A stretch of 64,000 bases of DNA from Rhizopus arrhizus (GCA_024220505.1 JAKZZE010000002.1:310001-374000); one strand, 5' to 3'. Counted from the first letter of the stretch, positions 33,050 to 43,753 are shown. Program-made: numbers and translations. Notes: a model not told the origin generated them from the letters alone.

Positions 33050-34886
33050 ATGAGATCTTGGAGAACTTGGAGCCTTGTATTTATATTCACATTTCTTACA
33101 CTCAACGTTATTTACTGGAGATCAACATATTTTAAAAACTTGGCTTGTAAAGATGATTGCCCTACTGTAAGACTTTATCAAATAAAATTGCCTTTATTCA
33201 TTTTATCTATTAGGAAGAACAATTTGAAAACCTGCCAAATGAGGCCTTTCCTCCTATGCCACCTCCACCTCCACCTCCACCTCCACCACCCATGATGCCA
33301 CCTCCCCAACCTATTGTACCTGTTATTCCAGAGGCTGAATTGACCGATTATGTCACAGTGAACTCTCAACCATTACATGAACCTGTGACGCATTATCCTG
33401 GTATTTCTTTTTCTTTTTTTCTTTTTTTTTATAAATTAAAACACAATTTATAACCTGTTCCAAAAATAGATACACATGATGCTTCCAGCCAGGATCTTCA
33501 TACCCTCGCTCCCACAGCGGACAATACGACATTTAGATTAACTGGAAATGGATTAGCATATGCTACACAGGATGAACTTTGGCAAGTGGGCGTAGTAAGT
33601 TGTTAATTATTTATATAAATAATCGGACTAAAGGAGAAACTAGTTAAATACTAAGCCAGATGTATTGATTGTATCTAATGGCAATTATATTGACGTTAAA
33701 AATCATTATCACAGAGAACATCGAATCTATACTCTGATGAAATGGATTTTACGTGTGCATAGAAGAGACCCAAAGAGAAACGTACCTCTTCTCATGGTGG
33801 ATGCCGGTAAATATGAAAAGACAGGAAAGAAAAAAAAAAAAAGACTTATTTAAAATAAAAGGTTCAAACCATGGATTATTTTCACTTATTGCTGGCTCAA
33901 GTGGTGCTCATATCATTGCATTTGAACCTCAAACTCACTTACAAAGTAAATCATACGATTATAGAAAAAAGAAGACAAATTAATAGAGTTTAGGTATCAT
34001 TCAAATGGCATCCAAGTTAAACGGAGTATCAAGTCGATTACGAATATTGCCCTTTGCTGTCTTGGATCAATTCAAAAAGCTCGGAATGACGAAATTCGAA
34101 ATCAATGATGGCGGTATTGGGTCCCTGGATTATAACTCACCTCATGCTACCATCACCACACACACCATTCGACTCGACAGTTTACCCGCCTTGGATCGTC
34201 TGTTCGGAGTCAATCGGCCTTTGGTGGAGTTGAATGGATTAGGACGAGATTATGTGGAGCTTGTGGAGAGCCATTTGGATAAAGAAATATCAACGATTGT
34301 CGACCCAAAAGGCCTTCTCCTCCGTCAACCTGTCCACTTCCTCAAGATTGACGTCGAAGGATTTGAGGTGCCTGCGCTCAGATCAGCTGCTAGATTGTAT
34401 GAATTGGGTTTGATCGAGAATACTGTGTTGGAATTTGGTCCCCCAAGTCGCTGGGATGTCACCGTCCAGGGATATGAACAAATGGATTTAGTCGAGGTAA
34501 GAAAGAAGACGATGAAGGATGCCAAGGATGTGCTCCATAAAGCTGTCAGTGATTGGGATCTAGAGATTCGATTGCTACCTGCCGAGGGTTGGGAAAAGAC
34601 AGTACGTTGGATGATAGAGCATGGCGTAGACGAAAGTGGAGGTGATCCAGAACGAAATAAGGTCGTCAAGAAATTGATGGCTTGGGAATTTGATGATTTA
34701 CCAAAGGATGGTGATGAGTTTGAAAAGGAATTAGAGGCTAAACACAACTTGGTGACTGAATTCATTCGATTGCCAGAACGTTTGATTGACGCTTATCTGG
34801 AAGATTCTCAGTCGATAGGTGAAATGTACTTGTGGTTTACTAAAAAGAATAGTCAATCACTTGTGTTATCTCGTGTGCAGTCTTGA
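33050..34886 (+). CDS. Type II membrane FkbM-like methyltransferase
   Basis: Six exons, 33050..33166, 33214..33400, 33470..33594, 33656..33806, 33862..33945 and 33994..34886, about 518 residues. The fourth exon could instead begin at 33644, adding four residues. A short cytosolic tail and one TM segment (TWSLVFIFTFLTLNVIYW) predict a type II Golgi/ER protein. A stem with a Pro-run (PMP followed by eleven P) follows. The catalytic domain shows the SAM-binding VDAGSNHGLFSLIAGSSG, then IIAFEPQ, and the FkbM hallmark FLKIDVEGFEVPAL. FkbM enzymes transfer methyl groups from SAM to sugar or polyketide hydroxyls. With this topology the acceptor may be a glycan in the secretory pathway (inference). 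The C-terminus is a helical extension of about 150 residues. Confidence 0.85.
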
Positions 34887-35265
34887 GTTATATTATCAAT
34901 AAACTATAAAAGAGAGTTCTATTTATATTATCTCAGGAGCTTGTTTCGGATAATATGTGATGTTTCTTTCACCATTTTTAGTATAGATTGTTTTCTGTTT
35001 GTCAAACTTTGATTTTTATTGAAATTATCTACAAGTACTTTCCATGTCTCTCAAGTTCCATCACAAGTACAAAACAAGGTTGCTCAAAACTGAAAAAAAT
35101 TAAAGTTATTGACGTGGGAACAAGCCAAAGGTGGACTGGTAAGAAAGTGATAGATTGACAGAGAAATACTACCCCTTTTTAAGCACTGTAAGCTGTAAAC
35201 TGTATTTTATACGAATACTTGCCCTATTTTATTTTATTTGCCAAAAAAAACTACAAATATGAAAG
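34887..35265. other. Intergenic region before the second TE island
   Basis: FkbM-like gene 3' flank. AT-rich with an A-run near 35243-35274 that may be the poly(A)/poly(T) boundary of the adjoining minus-strand LINE. Nothing else seen. Confidence 0.45.
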
Positions 35266-37320
35266 CTAAAAAAAAACACATTTATTTTTTCTTATAAAAC
35301 GTCTATAAATTACTGATGAAGAGTTGTTACTTCTATTACGTTTAATAATAATGCATTTATTGTAAAATTTTAATGACCCAAATTGAGCACATAATAATAT
35401 GAAATTATTGCATTGCCCGAGCCAGTTCAAGATTTGGGTGGGAGCTAAAAACCTTTTGATAGGCAAAAGGGAAAAAGGGTAAAGAAGGGAAGAGGTGATA
35501 GACAAAGTAACAAACAATACTAGATTAATTAGGGCCAAGCCAATGCAAGAGTTTAGAGCCAAGGGGTGGGACCTCAGGAGCGATCTTGTCATGGTGAAGA
35601 TAGTCAAGTTCATGTAAAATTTGGCAAATGTTACTTCTATTACAAAGAAAACAGTGACAAAGGGTGGTTTTCGAAATTGGGGTGCGGGAAATAAAATACC
35701 AATGATCGAGTTTTAAATTGTCAAAAAGTGTTTGATTTTCAAATGATCGGTTTTACAGTGCCTCAGCACCCGTTTGCGGTTTTAAAAATTGAAGGTTCCT
35801 GTCATGTTTGTCTATTGTGACTATTAGTTTATACAGTTGTGCATTCCCTTATTTAGATCTCTTTAAACAACCATCTATTGCAGCAGCCACAATTCTTAAA
35901 CAAGTTTGGGAAGACAGGTGAGAACGTTGGTATGAATAGTTAAAATCTCCAATAATAACAAGACGGTCGAAGTTAATATCCAGAGTCGGTGAATGTAAGA
36001 GGTCAAATAGCTGATCAAAGAACTGTGAACGGTGTTGACCAGAGGTGGCTGGAGCATATATAACAAGAACATAGAAAGGAGCAAAGGCGTTGTGAGGATG
36101 TGTAACCTTTGTGAGTATAGTTCTATCGTTCTCGGGTGTCAAATTGGTTGAGAATACGAAGGAAGGACTGAACGAGACAATACCACAATGTCGAGACCAT
36201 AAGGAGTGTTGAGCCTGGAATTGTGTATTGATCAAAGAAAGTATATTATCAGAAACATGAGTTTCTTGAAAAGTCATAATATCGAAGTTTAAGGAGCGTA
36301 AGTATCTTATAAATTTTGATTGTTTGTTGGTATTGTTGGACTTCACTAGACTATTACAGTTTAGCGAAGCAATACGTAGTAATAAGTGTTGAGACTTATT
36401 ACTCATATTATTGTAAGTTGGTGGTATAACTGTCCTCCCCAGCTAAGGTACCGGAGGAAGAGGAGTCCAAATGGGCTGTGTCAGTTACGGAGGATGTATT
36501 ATCCACAAATTCGTCTTGCTCGGGTGTGGGAAGCTGGGCTTTGAGCAAAGTGGATTTTGAGCGAGTGGCTAGTAGAACGTAAGGGGCAGGTCGACGATCT
36601 TTCTTTTGCCGTTTGACACTATGCTTAGAACTGGTTTCAGCATTCAAGGTGGGGGCAGGGACCAGTACACATATAGGTACTTGTAGTGGGCTCTAAAAGG
36701 ATCCCAACGTCCAAAATATCTCCATATTTTCTCAAACTTTTTTCCAGACCTTTTATCAAGGCCGTCTCATTCAAAAAGGGTAAGTTGGACAGACGCAGAC
36801 GGACAACTTGTATGTGAGTGTCAAGCGCTCGACAAAGTAAGATAGTTGATTTATCTGCAAAAGTAATACCGTTCGCCAGGCATTCACTTAATGCGTCGTC
36901 ATCAGGTGCAAAATTAATCTCGACAAACTTAAGAGTTCCAACTTGTTGAGTGAGGACTCCTACGCGAGAAGGATATTGTTGAGCAACCAAATGGAGAAAC
37001 TCAATTTTCGATTCCTTGCGACCTGTCATATCGATAAAGACACTGTCTGAACCATGGCCTGTTCGTCATATACTGGTCTTAGAGATCATCGGGGTATCCA
37101 AAGTGCTCGGTGTGGATGTAACCATGTTAGCCGTCGAGGAAGAATTAGTCGAATGTAACAGTGATTTACGGTTTTTGGTCACTACTCGTGGCCAAGATCG
37201 TTGTGCTGATGTTTTGGACGTTGATGTAGCCTTGATGTTGAGATGAGGCGACTCGGCTAAGTCACTTTTCTGGTTGAAATTATTTTCGTCGGAAAGAACC
37301 ATGTCTTTTTATCTTTAGCT
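35266..37320 (-). mobile_element. Deleted LINE with ORF1 and endonuclease, RT domain missing
   Basis: Minus-strand non-LTR element. ORF1 starts at 37302. It has an in-frame TGA at 37066..37068 but continues in the same frame (EFLHLVAQQYPSR, VRLRLSNLPFLNETALIKGL) to about 36640. A further change of frame then leads to a basic segment (KHSVKRQKKDRRPAP) ending at 36408. ORF2 starts one base later at 36406 and encodes an apurinic-type endonuclease: RIASLNCNSLV, DIMTFQETHVSD, YVLVIYAPATSG and VIIGDFNYSYQR. The frame ends at 35849, and no reverse transcriptase follows. The remaining 0.6 kb resembles a LINE 3' terminus. ORF1 also seems to lack its expected zinc-knuckle part. The copy is dead by internal deletion. 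Confidence 0.8.
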
Positions 37321-37384
37321 AAATTATCCATAAAATAGATTGAAAGGCGAAACTTTAATATGAAAGATTAATACAATTAAGAAT

Positions 37385-37515
37385 AATTTTTAATGACCGA
37401 TGAGCACATAGCATTTTCATGCTGTATTGCCCGGGTCAGATCGCAGTGAAAAGGAGTGAAATACCCTTTTGGGATTAAAGGGAAAACGTAAAAGTATTAT
37501 GTATTAGAAATGATA
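37385..37515 (-). mobile_element. 3'-terminal fragment of a second LINE copy
   Basis: The sequence around 37391-37500 (taatgaccgatgagcacata, later attgcccgggtcag and gggattaaagggaaaa) resembles the LINE 3' end at 35370-35480 (taatgacccaaattgagcac, attgcccgagccag, aggcaaaagggaaaaag). Both have the same orientation. It therefore looks like the tail of another copy lying directly upstream of the LINE at 35266-37320. Confidence 0.6.
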
Positions 37516-37547
37516 ATTAACCATCTGAAAATTTGAAAGATTAATAT

Positions 37548-37740
37548 AGGATTTTAACCTAAAACGAGACGATTGCAAAAAATTTTAGACAGTTGCAAAA
37601 TTTTATTGGACGAATTCATTTTTATTGGAGATTATCGCAAACTTTCAAATGAGACACAATAAACTTTTTTGTAAATCTTCTCAAAATTATTACTAGACAC
37701 TTTTCAAGAGACTATTACAGAAACTTTAATATTATACTGT
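37548..37740. repeat. Left TIR of the DD34E transposon, inverted partner of 44765-44956
   Basis: Begins aggattttaacctaaaacg and ends ttaatattatactgt. By eye it is almost identical to the reverse complement of 44765..44956 (only a few mismatches and a 2-bp length difference). It also pairs with the shorter copy at 39119..39240. Confidence 0.9.
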
Positions 37741-37750
37741 GAATTAGAAA

Positions 37751-39088
37751 ATGGACTGCACTAACTATCGACCTTTAATGGAATATTACCCTGAAACTGA
37801 AACAGAAGCTATGGAATTAGCTTACGAATACGGCGAAATCACCACCCTAACTGACTTCGACGTTCCTGTTCACGACATTTAGATGGAAGAGAACATGTAG
37901 AAAAATTTAGAAGAGATTACCACTGAATTAAGTGTGGTTACTATTTCAGAAGATAAGAAAAAGAAGAATAAGTACGGCCCTGAGCAAGTTCGCCGTTTTA
38001 TTGAAATTTTACAGGAAGAAGGGGTATCAGTTCCTGTGGCCGCAAAAAGATGCATGATTCCGCGCAGTACGGCTTACAAATTGTTTAATGAATTCAACGC
38101 TGGTGATGGTACTGTTTTACCTGGGGGCTCTTTAAAGAAGAAAGCAAATCGAGGAACAGCAAAAAAGATATTCCCTGAGCATACTTGTTTCCTTGTTTCT
38201 TACTTTGACGAGCATCCTTCGTCTAATCTGGAGATGACACGAGGGGCACTTATTGGCCATTTCGAAGGCTTTACAATTTCCCTTCCAGCATTATGGAAGC
38301 ATTTAACGGAACAATGTTTCTTTAGTCTGAAACAAGCTTCCAAATATAATGCTGAGAGAGATTCAGAAAGAACTCTTCGTCTTCGACAAGAACTTGTCAG
38401 CAAGTGGAAAGAAATAGGTGTTGATTTTCAGAAAAACTATGTATTTATTGATGAATTTGGTTTTAACTCTCAAATGATGCGTGGTAGAGCTTGGTCAAAA
38501 GTTGGTGAATCAGCTAAAGTCAAGGTTCACAGCAGAAAAGGTGTCAACATTAGTATTATCGGCTGTATCTCTCCCTTTGGCACTATCAATTTCTCCAAGG
38601 TTGAACCTCTTCAACAAAGCGATGTCGATAAACTTGAAAAATAGCTTCCTCAATCTAAATCAAAAAAGAGAAAGGCCGAAACTGAGACAAAGAAGAAGCC
38701 TTTGAAGAAGGGCACAACATCCTACCACGTTGTTAAATTTGTTCAAGCTGTCATGGATGTGCTTGATAAACATGGTAAGAATGGGTTTTATATCATCATG
38801 GATAATTGTAAGATCCATCATACTGCTTTTGTAGTTGAGGCCATAAATAATAGAGGATACAAACCATTGTTTATGCCTCCCTATTCACCTTTTCTAAACC
38901 CAATTGAAGAATGTTGGTCAAAGATCAAAAGTAATATCAAGAGGGCTCCTCTGGATGAGAATTCCACTCTTACGCCTCGTATTGTGCAAGCGTGTCAGAG
39001 AGATACTATTGATGATTGCTTGGGTTGGCTTAGACATTCTGAAAGCTACTGGGATCGTTGTATTAATAAAGAATTGGGCCTTAAATAA
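37751..39088 (+). pseudogene. DD34E transposase with three in-frame TAG stops
   Basis: One continuous frame from ATG 37751 to TAA 39086, interrupted by TAG at 37880, 37898 and 38642. The N-terminal HTH region has VPVAAKRCMIPRSTAYKLFN. The catalytic residues remain: YVFIDEFGFNS (first Asp), IIMDNCKIHH (second Asp, codon at 38801) and SPFLNPIEECW (Glu, codon at 38906), giving DD34E spacing. A basic linker KSKKRKAETETKKK follows the third stop. It is related to, but clearly divergent from, the intact copy at 6249. With three nonsense codons it cannot make a full transposase unless stops are suppressed. Confidence 0.85.
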
Positions 39089-39290
39089 AAAAGCATGCGT
39101 CCTATTCAACTTTTACATTTGTCTCTTGAAAAGTGTCTAGTAATAATTTTGAGAAGGTTTACAAAAAAGTTTATTGTGTCTCATTTGAAAGTTTGCGATA
39201 ATCTCCAATAAAAATGATTTTTTTTGCAACTGTCTCTAAAAATTCCTTTCTTAGACCAGAAAACTAACCCGAAGGTCACAATAATTGCGA

Positions 39291-40140
39291 TTACAGAGTC
39301 GGGTTTTCCCTCGCATCGTAGAAAATGTCATCATCTTTCCCCGTATCACTTCGATTCACTTGTATGACTGGAATGAGAGTGTTCGTAAAGTCCGCTGAGC
39401 TGGTGTGGCTTCTGTTGTAATGCCGCTGAAACACTTCTGCTGACGACCAGTTTCCTGGGTGACTATGTCTTGCAAAGGAATACCTTTCTCGAGCGCCATG
39501 GTAGATGCGACTGAAAGTAAAGAGACTATTTCCGTCGTAGACAGTCGGATGAGACGGCGGAGCCATGAAGAAATCGTTGTGTCTGATAATCTCCTTTCCG
39601 GTCGTTTTATATTTACAAATAGTGTGTCATAGCCCCGTAGAGATTTGAGGGCAGGATGATTGTTTAACAGGATAACAACACGAACTGGGCATAGAAGAGT
39701 TTTTCTGTGATGAGGTGCTATCTGTATTGTTTTTATGATTGGACGACTGTTTCGTTTTTCTTTAAGCTTGTAAATATCAAAAGTAATGCCCCTGCTGCCC
39801 GAGACGTTATGAATGAATGACGCCACTATCCGATTGATATCTGATGGACGTAGAAAGGCACACACTGCTAATAAGAAGGCTGCTTTACGTGATAGGCTGG
39901 AAACGTTTTCTTCAGATAATTGTTGAACAGCTTGAAATGATGGAGTGAGGTCTATGCGTGGTTTCGTCGTACGTAAGGCTGGTGCGTTCTTGGATAGCTC
40001 AGTGAAAAGTCGTGACACATCTGGGTATAGGTGGAAAGGTGCAGGATTTACGTGAAGTTTTAAAACTGAGATTCTAATGGTTTTAATTGTGTTCATCTGC
40101 AGCTGCGAGCGTAATGATGATAGAAAGTTAAGGAGGTCAC
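39291..40140 (-). pseudogene. Frameshifted tyrosine recombinase (Crypton/DIRS-like)
   Basis: Minus strand. The frame from about 40140 through ATG 40096 encodes the core of a tyrosine recombinase: KAAFLLAVCAFLRPSDINRI (first catalytic Arg), the region with ITFDIYKLKEKRNSRP, then STISSW-like SDTTISSWLRRLIRLS and ASTMALEKGIPLQDIV. Immediately after DIV the homology jumps to another frame: GNWSSAEVFQRHYNRSHTSS, containing the probable catalytic Tyr (RHY), ending at 39291. So a single-base indel near 39470-39480 breaks the gene. In fungi such proteins belong to Cryptons or DIRS elements. No GAG or RT is present, so a Crypton-like element or remnant is more likely. N-terminal part missing. Confidence 0.7.
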
Positions 40141-40405
40141 TTTACAAAAATCCGTTACTTAACAAAGTGTCGAAACAAATTTTGTTTCATAGCATTGAAA
40201 TTTTTTTTTCATAATAGCTTTGACACAGGACCAAAGTATCTGTTAAATATGTCTCATCAGTTGCCACCTTTCATTGTATAATTTGACAGTTGCACAGGTT
40301 GTGAAACACTTTTATAAGGAAATCCCGTAACACAAAGACTATGGCGATCTACGGTACACTGCCACCCCTTTTTCTTTTCTTTAATGTGATTTTTTTTTTC
40401 AATAC

Positions 40406-40528
40406 AGGATTTTATAAAAAAAAAACACGGACTTTCAAATAAAAATTGGGGGACTTACCAAATAAAATTCACTGGTTGTTTGAAGTTCATTTCGTGGATT
40501 GTGAGAAAATCATTTCACACTTTATTTT
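40406..40528. repeat. Left TIR of the 1565-bp DD34E element
   Basis: Inverted partner of 41851..41970. Contains cacggactttcaaataaa and, further in, ttcatttcgtggattgtgag, both found inverted at the right end. Confidence 0.92.
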
Positions 40529-40542
40529 TAAAAAACTGTGAA

Positions 40543-41892
40543 ATGTCTAAACTAGTATTCCTGAAAGAAAATGGCCAAGGAAATATTTTTGATGAGGCTG
40601 GACATGAAGCTATGGACGTTGTGGATGAGAAACCAGACCCTTTTGCTGTAAGGCAATTGGTTAATCTCGATTCGTACCTTGAAAAAAAGGCTAGTGCACT
40701 CACGGATCAAAAACAATCTGAACAAAGCAAAGACATCGTCATGGATGTAAGAGCCAGCCGATCAAAGAAGTATATGGAATGTATGCTAGCCTCGAAAGAG
40801 CTTTTTTTTTATTACAAAATCCAACATGTAATGTCAATTGCTGCAGCTGCCCGAAAAGTTGTTGTCAAAGAAAGCACTGCTCGCACTTGGTGGAAGAAGC
40901 TACAAGAAGATCCAGATTCTTTTACTCTTGAGAAGAAAACAAATAGTCAAAACAGACCTAAAAATAAGTTGCAGGATGAGCATAAGCAAAGTCTAATTGA
41001 ATTTTTTGACAATGATCCAAATGCTTACATTCAGGATGCTGTCGACATGCTCACAAACAAATTTGCTGGTCTCGAAATTAAAAAGTCAAGAGTACACGAG
41101 TTTATGAGAGATGATTGTAATCTTAGCTTGAAGCAAACTACATGTTGGCCGGAGGCAAGAGCAAACGTGGATAATATCCAAAGCCGTTATGACTGGGTCG
41201 TCAAATAGAGCAATACGGATATGGATTTTTCCAAAAATTGCGTTTTTATTGATGAAGCTGGTTTTGATATTAATCTGAAACCAAATAGAGCCTGGGCTCC
41301 TAGGGGACAAATGGCAGTGACCACCACTCCTACGACAAAAGCACCTTCTCATACTATTCTTGGTGCTATATCTTCTGTAGGAGTGATAAACTTAAGTATT
41401 TGTGTACCAAAACAACCTCCAAAAATAAGAAAGATACAGGGGGGTAAAAAAAGAAAAAATCCTGCAGCCTCTAATGAAGATGGTCCAAAAGGCACAACAG
41501 CTGGTCATTACATGCGATTCTTGCGAGAAACCTTGGATATTTTAGACAAGTATGACCAAATGAGAGGGTATTAATTCATTATGGATAATGCACCAATTCA
41601 TAAACAAATAGAAGCTATTCTCAATGAGAGAAATAAAGACTATAAATGTGTGTATCTTGCCCCATATTCGCCAGAGCTCAATCCCATCGAGCAATTTTGG
41701 GCATTAGTTAAACCTAAAGCTAGACGTCAAAAGCTCAAAGATACCGAAACCCTACAAGAAAGAATTGTTGGTGCTGCGAATGAAGTTCCTATTCAACATC
41801 TTGAAAATATAATTCAACATTCAAAGAACCAAGTTGATAATTGCTTATTTAAAATAGAGTGTGAAATGATTTTCTCACAATCCACGAAATGA
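40543..41892 (+). pseudogene. DD34E transposase with two in-frame stops
   Basis: ATG chosen at 40543 because MSKLVFLKENGQGNIFDEAG aligns with the start of the intact copy at 6249. The frame runs to TGA 41890 but carries TAG at 41206 and TAA at 41572. Compared with the intact copy, the TAG replaces the Trp of the KWENTD block and the TAA replaces the Tyr of the HYIVMDN block. Motifs: MSIAAAARKVVVKESTARTW (HTH), VFIDEAGFDINL, MDNAPIHK (Asp codon 41584) and SPELNPIEQFW (Glu codon 41689), DD34E spacing. The last 14 codons (from 41851) lie inside the right TIR. Probably inactive but mobilisable in trans, since its ends are well kept. Confidence 0.88.
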
Positions 41893-41970
41893 ACTTCAAA
41901 CAACCAGTGAATTTTATTTGGTAAGTCCCCCAATTTTTATTTGAAAGTCCGTGTTTTTTTATAAAATCCT
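41851..41970. repeat. Right TIR of the 1565-bp DD34E element
   Basis: Inverted partner of 40406..40528. It also encodes the transposase C-terminus (ECEMIFSQSTK). Confidence 0.92.
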
Positions 41971-42156
41971 CACATTGGGAGTGGAACGACTGTATGTATG
42001 AGGCATATAAAGAAGGTAAACTTAACGCGATCTAAGTACCCAAAAAATTGTGTTTGGCTTACTTGAAACGTTTATATATTATTAGAGATCTTTTCCACTT
42101 TTTCAAAAATATCTGATCGATCTAAGAAAGTAGATTGGTGCTCATTTGTTAAAAGT

Positions 42157-43753
42157 ATGCAATCAACAATCGTACAAAGTTATAAAGGCGATCAGAGCCT
42201 CGTGGATTTTAAAAGAAATTGGAAACATGTCTATAAGTACTTTGCGAAAGAATTTGGATACATTTGCAAAAGAAATACAGATATTGAAGACAGTTGGCAG
42301 AAGAGCATTGAAGATAATATTACAGTTGAAAGAACAGAATCAATACAAAGCTCTAAGTCTTCTTCGTCAAGAAGCACATCAAGTTTAAAATATCAAAGAA
42401 AACTTGGTACAAATGATGTTCGAAATCTTAGTAATATACACAAAAATATAAAAAATAAATGGATTTTGAAATCAGGCAGGTCTGTAGAAGATATACTATA
42501 TAATGTATCAAAATCATTCACCTACGAACAGTAAGTATTTATATATGATAAAATGAAAGTTTAGAATGTCGATAAATTTTGCGTTGCTATTTTACCGTAT
42601 TAGTCCCTCGCATTCATACATTGTTGACTTATCTGATGGTACTTGGGAAGATCACATGGAGCAAGAAGATTTTGAGGAAATATCGTCTTGCTATGATAAC
42701 GCCCTCAATAAACCATTGCCTGATTATTTGAAAGAAATATTGTGCAAATTGGACAGGAAAGTAAGTTTATAAAACTCCATGTTAACACTTAAACATGTTC
42801 TAATTATTTTCTCAATTATCAGTATTGTTCAAGTGATATTTATGACGAATTTAGTACGATTGCCGCGCACCCGGTCAAAGACCCAGAGGTGTTCTGGTTG
42901 AAGCAGGCTGTTATTGACTTTGTATTATTATTCATGGATCAAAATGATGCCACCTTGAAGATGCCTTCAACGGAGCAGGATCTTTTGGAAGATATTTTCG
43001 GCTTCATTAAGAAATCGAAGAGATTGACTGGAACGACTTGTGTGACGTATGATCAAATGCAATATATTGTGTTTTTAATACATTGTCAAAACTAACACAT
43101 TTCTGCTAATATATAGAGGTAATGAAAGCCGTGCTTCTTCCGAGCATAGAAACAGTATGCGAATGATTGGCAGCATATGCCAGGAAGAAAGAAAGACCTC
43201 TGGCGAGCATGCAGATCTCTGCTTCTACTACGGTTCCAATGAGCTCGCATGCCTTGAGCTCGGACTTGCCGATAGTGGTTCTCATGGCACAAAGGAGCTA
43301 AATGAAGCAGGCATCAAGGTGCCAATAATGATGAAGAACTTCGCTCTTCAAATATCGCGACAGTACGGTATCAACATGAGCGGTATTAAGATTGTTGGCT
43401 TCATGATTAGCGGTAAGGAGTAAAAAGAAAAATCAAAGAATAATTGTATATAACTTAGTCTCATTTATGTAATAGGCTTAAACCTGAATGCTCTTTTAAT
43501 GACCTTTGAAGGTTCAACGTCTTTGATCACTCGATCAAAACGACTGCGCTTGCCTGAAACGGTGGCTGATATCCCCCGTCTTCTTCCTCTTGTTTTGAAA
43601 CTGGTCTTCAATGCAGCGCAAATTGTCAAAGGTACTATGAATACCATTAAAGAAGCATCGACGTCTGTTTGTTTGGATAATGACAATGACTTGCCATTTT
43701 TCCCTCCTTGTTATGTCAGCAGCAACAAAAGAAAAACTTCTGAAGACGATTAG
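42157..43753 (+). CDS. Intact orphan gene of a lineage-specific multigene family
   Basis: Five exons, 42157..42530, 42604..42760, 42823..43046, 43117..43412 and 43476..43753, all in phase, 442 residues. A stop lies in frame upstream of 42157. The N-terminus is basic and Ser-rich (SSKSSSSRSTSSLKYQ). Middle: YIVDLSDGTWEDHMEQEDFE, then HPVKDPEVFWLKQAVIDFVL. The glycine-led fourth exon reads GNESRASSEHRN... and contains YYGSNELACLELGLADSGSH and MSGIKIVGFMISG. The last exon holds LPETVADIPRLLPLVLKLVF. No known enzymatic motif. Layout and splice phase resemble the decayed minus-strand gene at 7887-8957. I recall similar proteins as an expanded mucoralean family without assigned function. It lies within TE DNA between a DD34E element and a solo TIR, so it may be cargo. 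Confidence 0.65.

Larger units (their letters stand above)
37548..39243 (+). mobile_element. DD34E transposon with long TIRs (degenerate)
   Basis: Left terminal inverted repeat 37548..37740 (193 bp, starting aggattttaacc). A shortened right repeat lies at about 39119..39240. It matches the left one in reverse over roughly 115 bp but lacks about 15 bp (the attcgtccaataaa part) and its outer end. The transposase frame (listed separately) fills the interior. The element is about 1.7 kb. No clear TA target duplication is visible. Confidence 0.8.
40406..41970 (+). mobile_element. DD34E transposon with 120-bp TIRs
   Basis: Complete element of 1565 bp bounded by near-perfect terminal inverted repeats: 40406..40528 (starting aggattttataaaa) and 41851..41970 (ending ttttataaaatcct). 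The repeats differ mainly in the length of an A-run and one base near their inner ends. Its termini share AGGATTTTA with the element at 37548, so both are probably recognised by related transposases. A clear TA target duplication was not seen. Confidence 0.9.

Noticed and set aside
33178..33369. Minus-strand ORF with WRWRWRW repeat
   Set aside because: It is the antisense of the poly-proline coding run of the FkbM-like gene.
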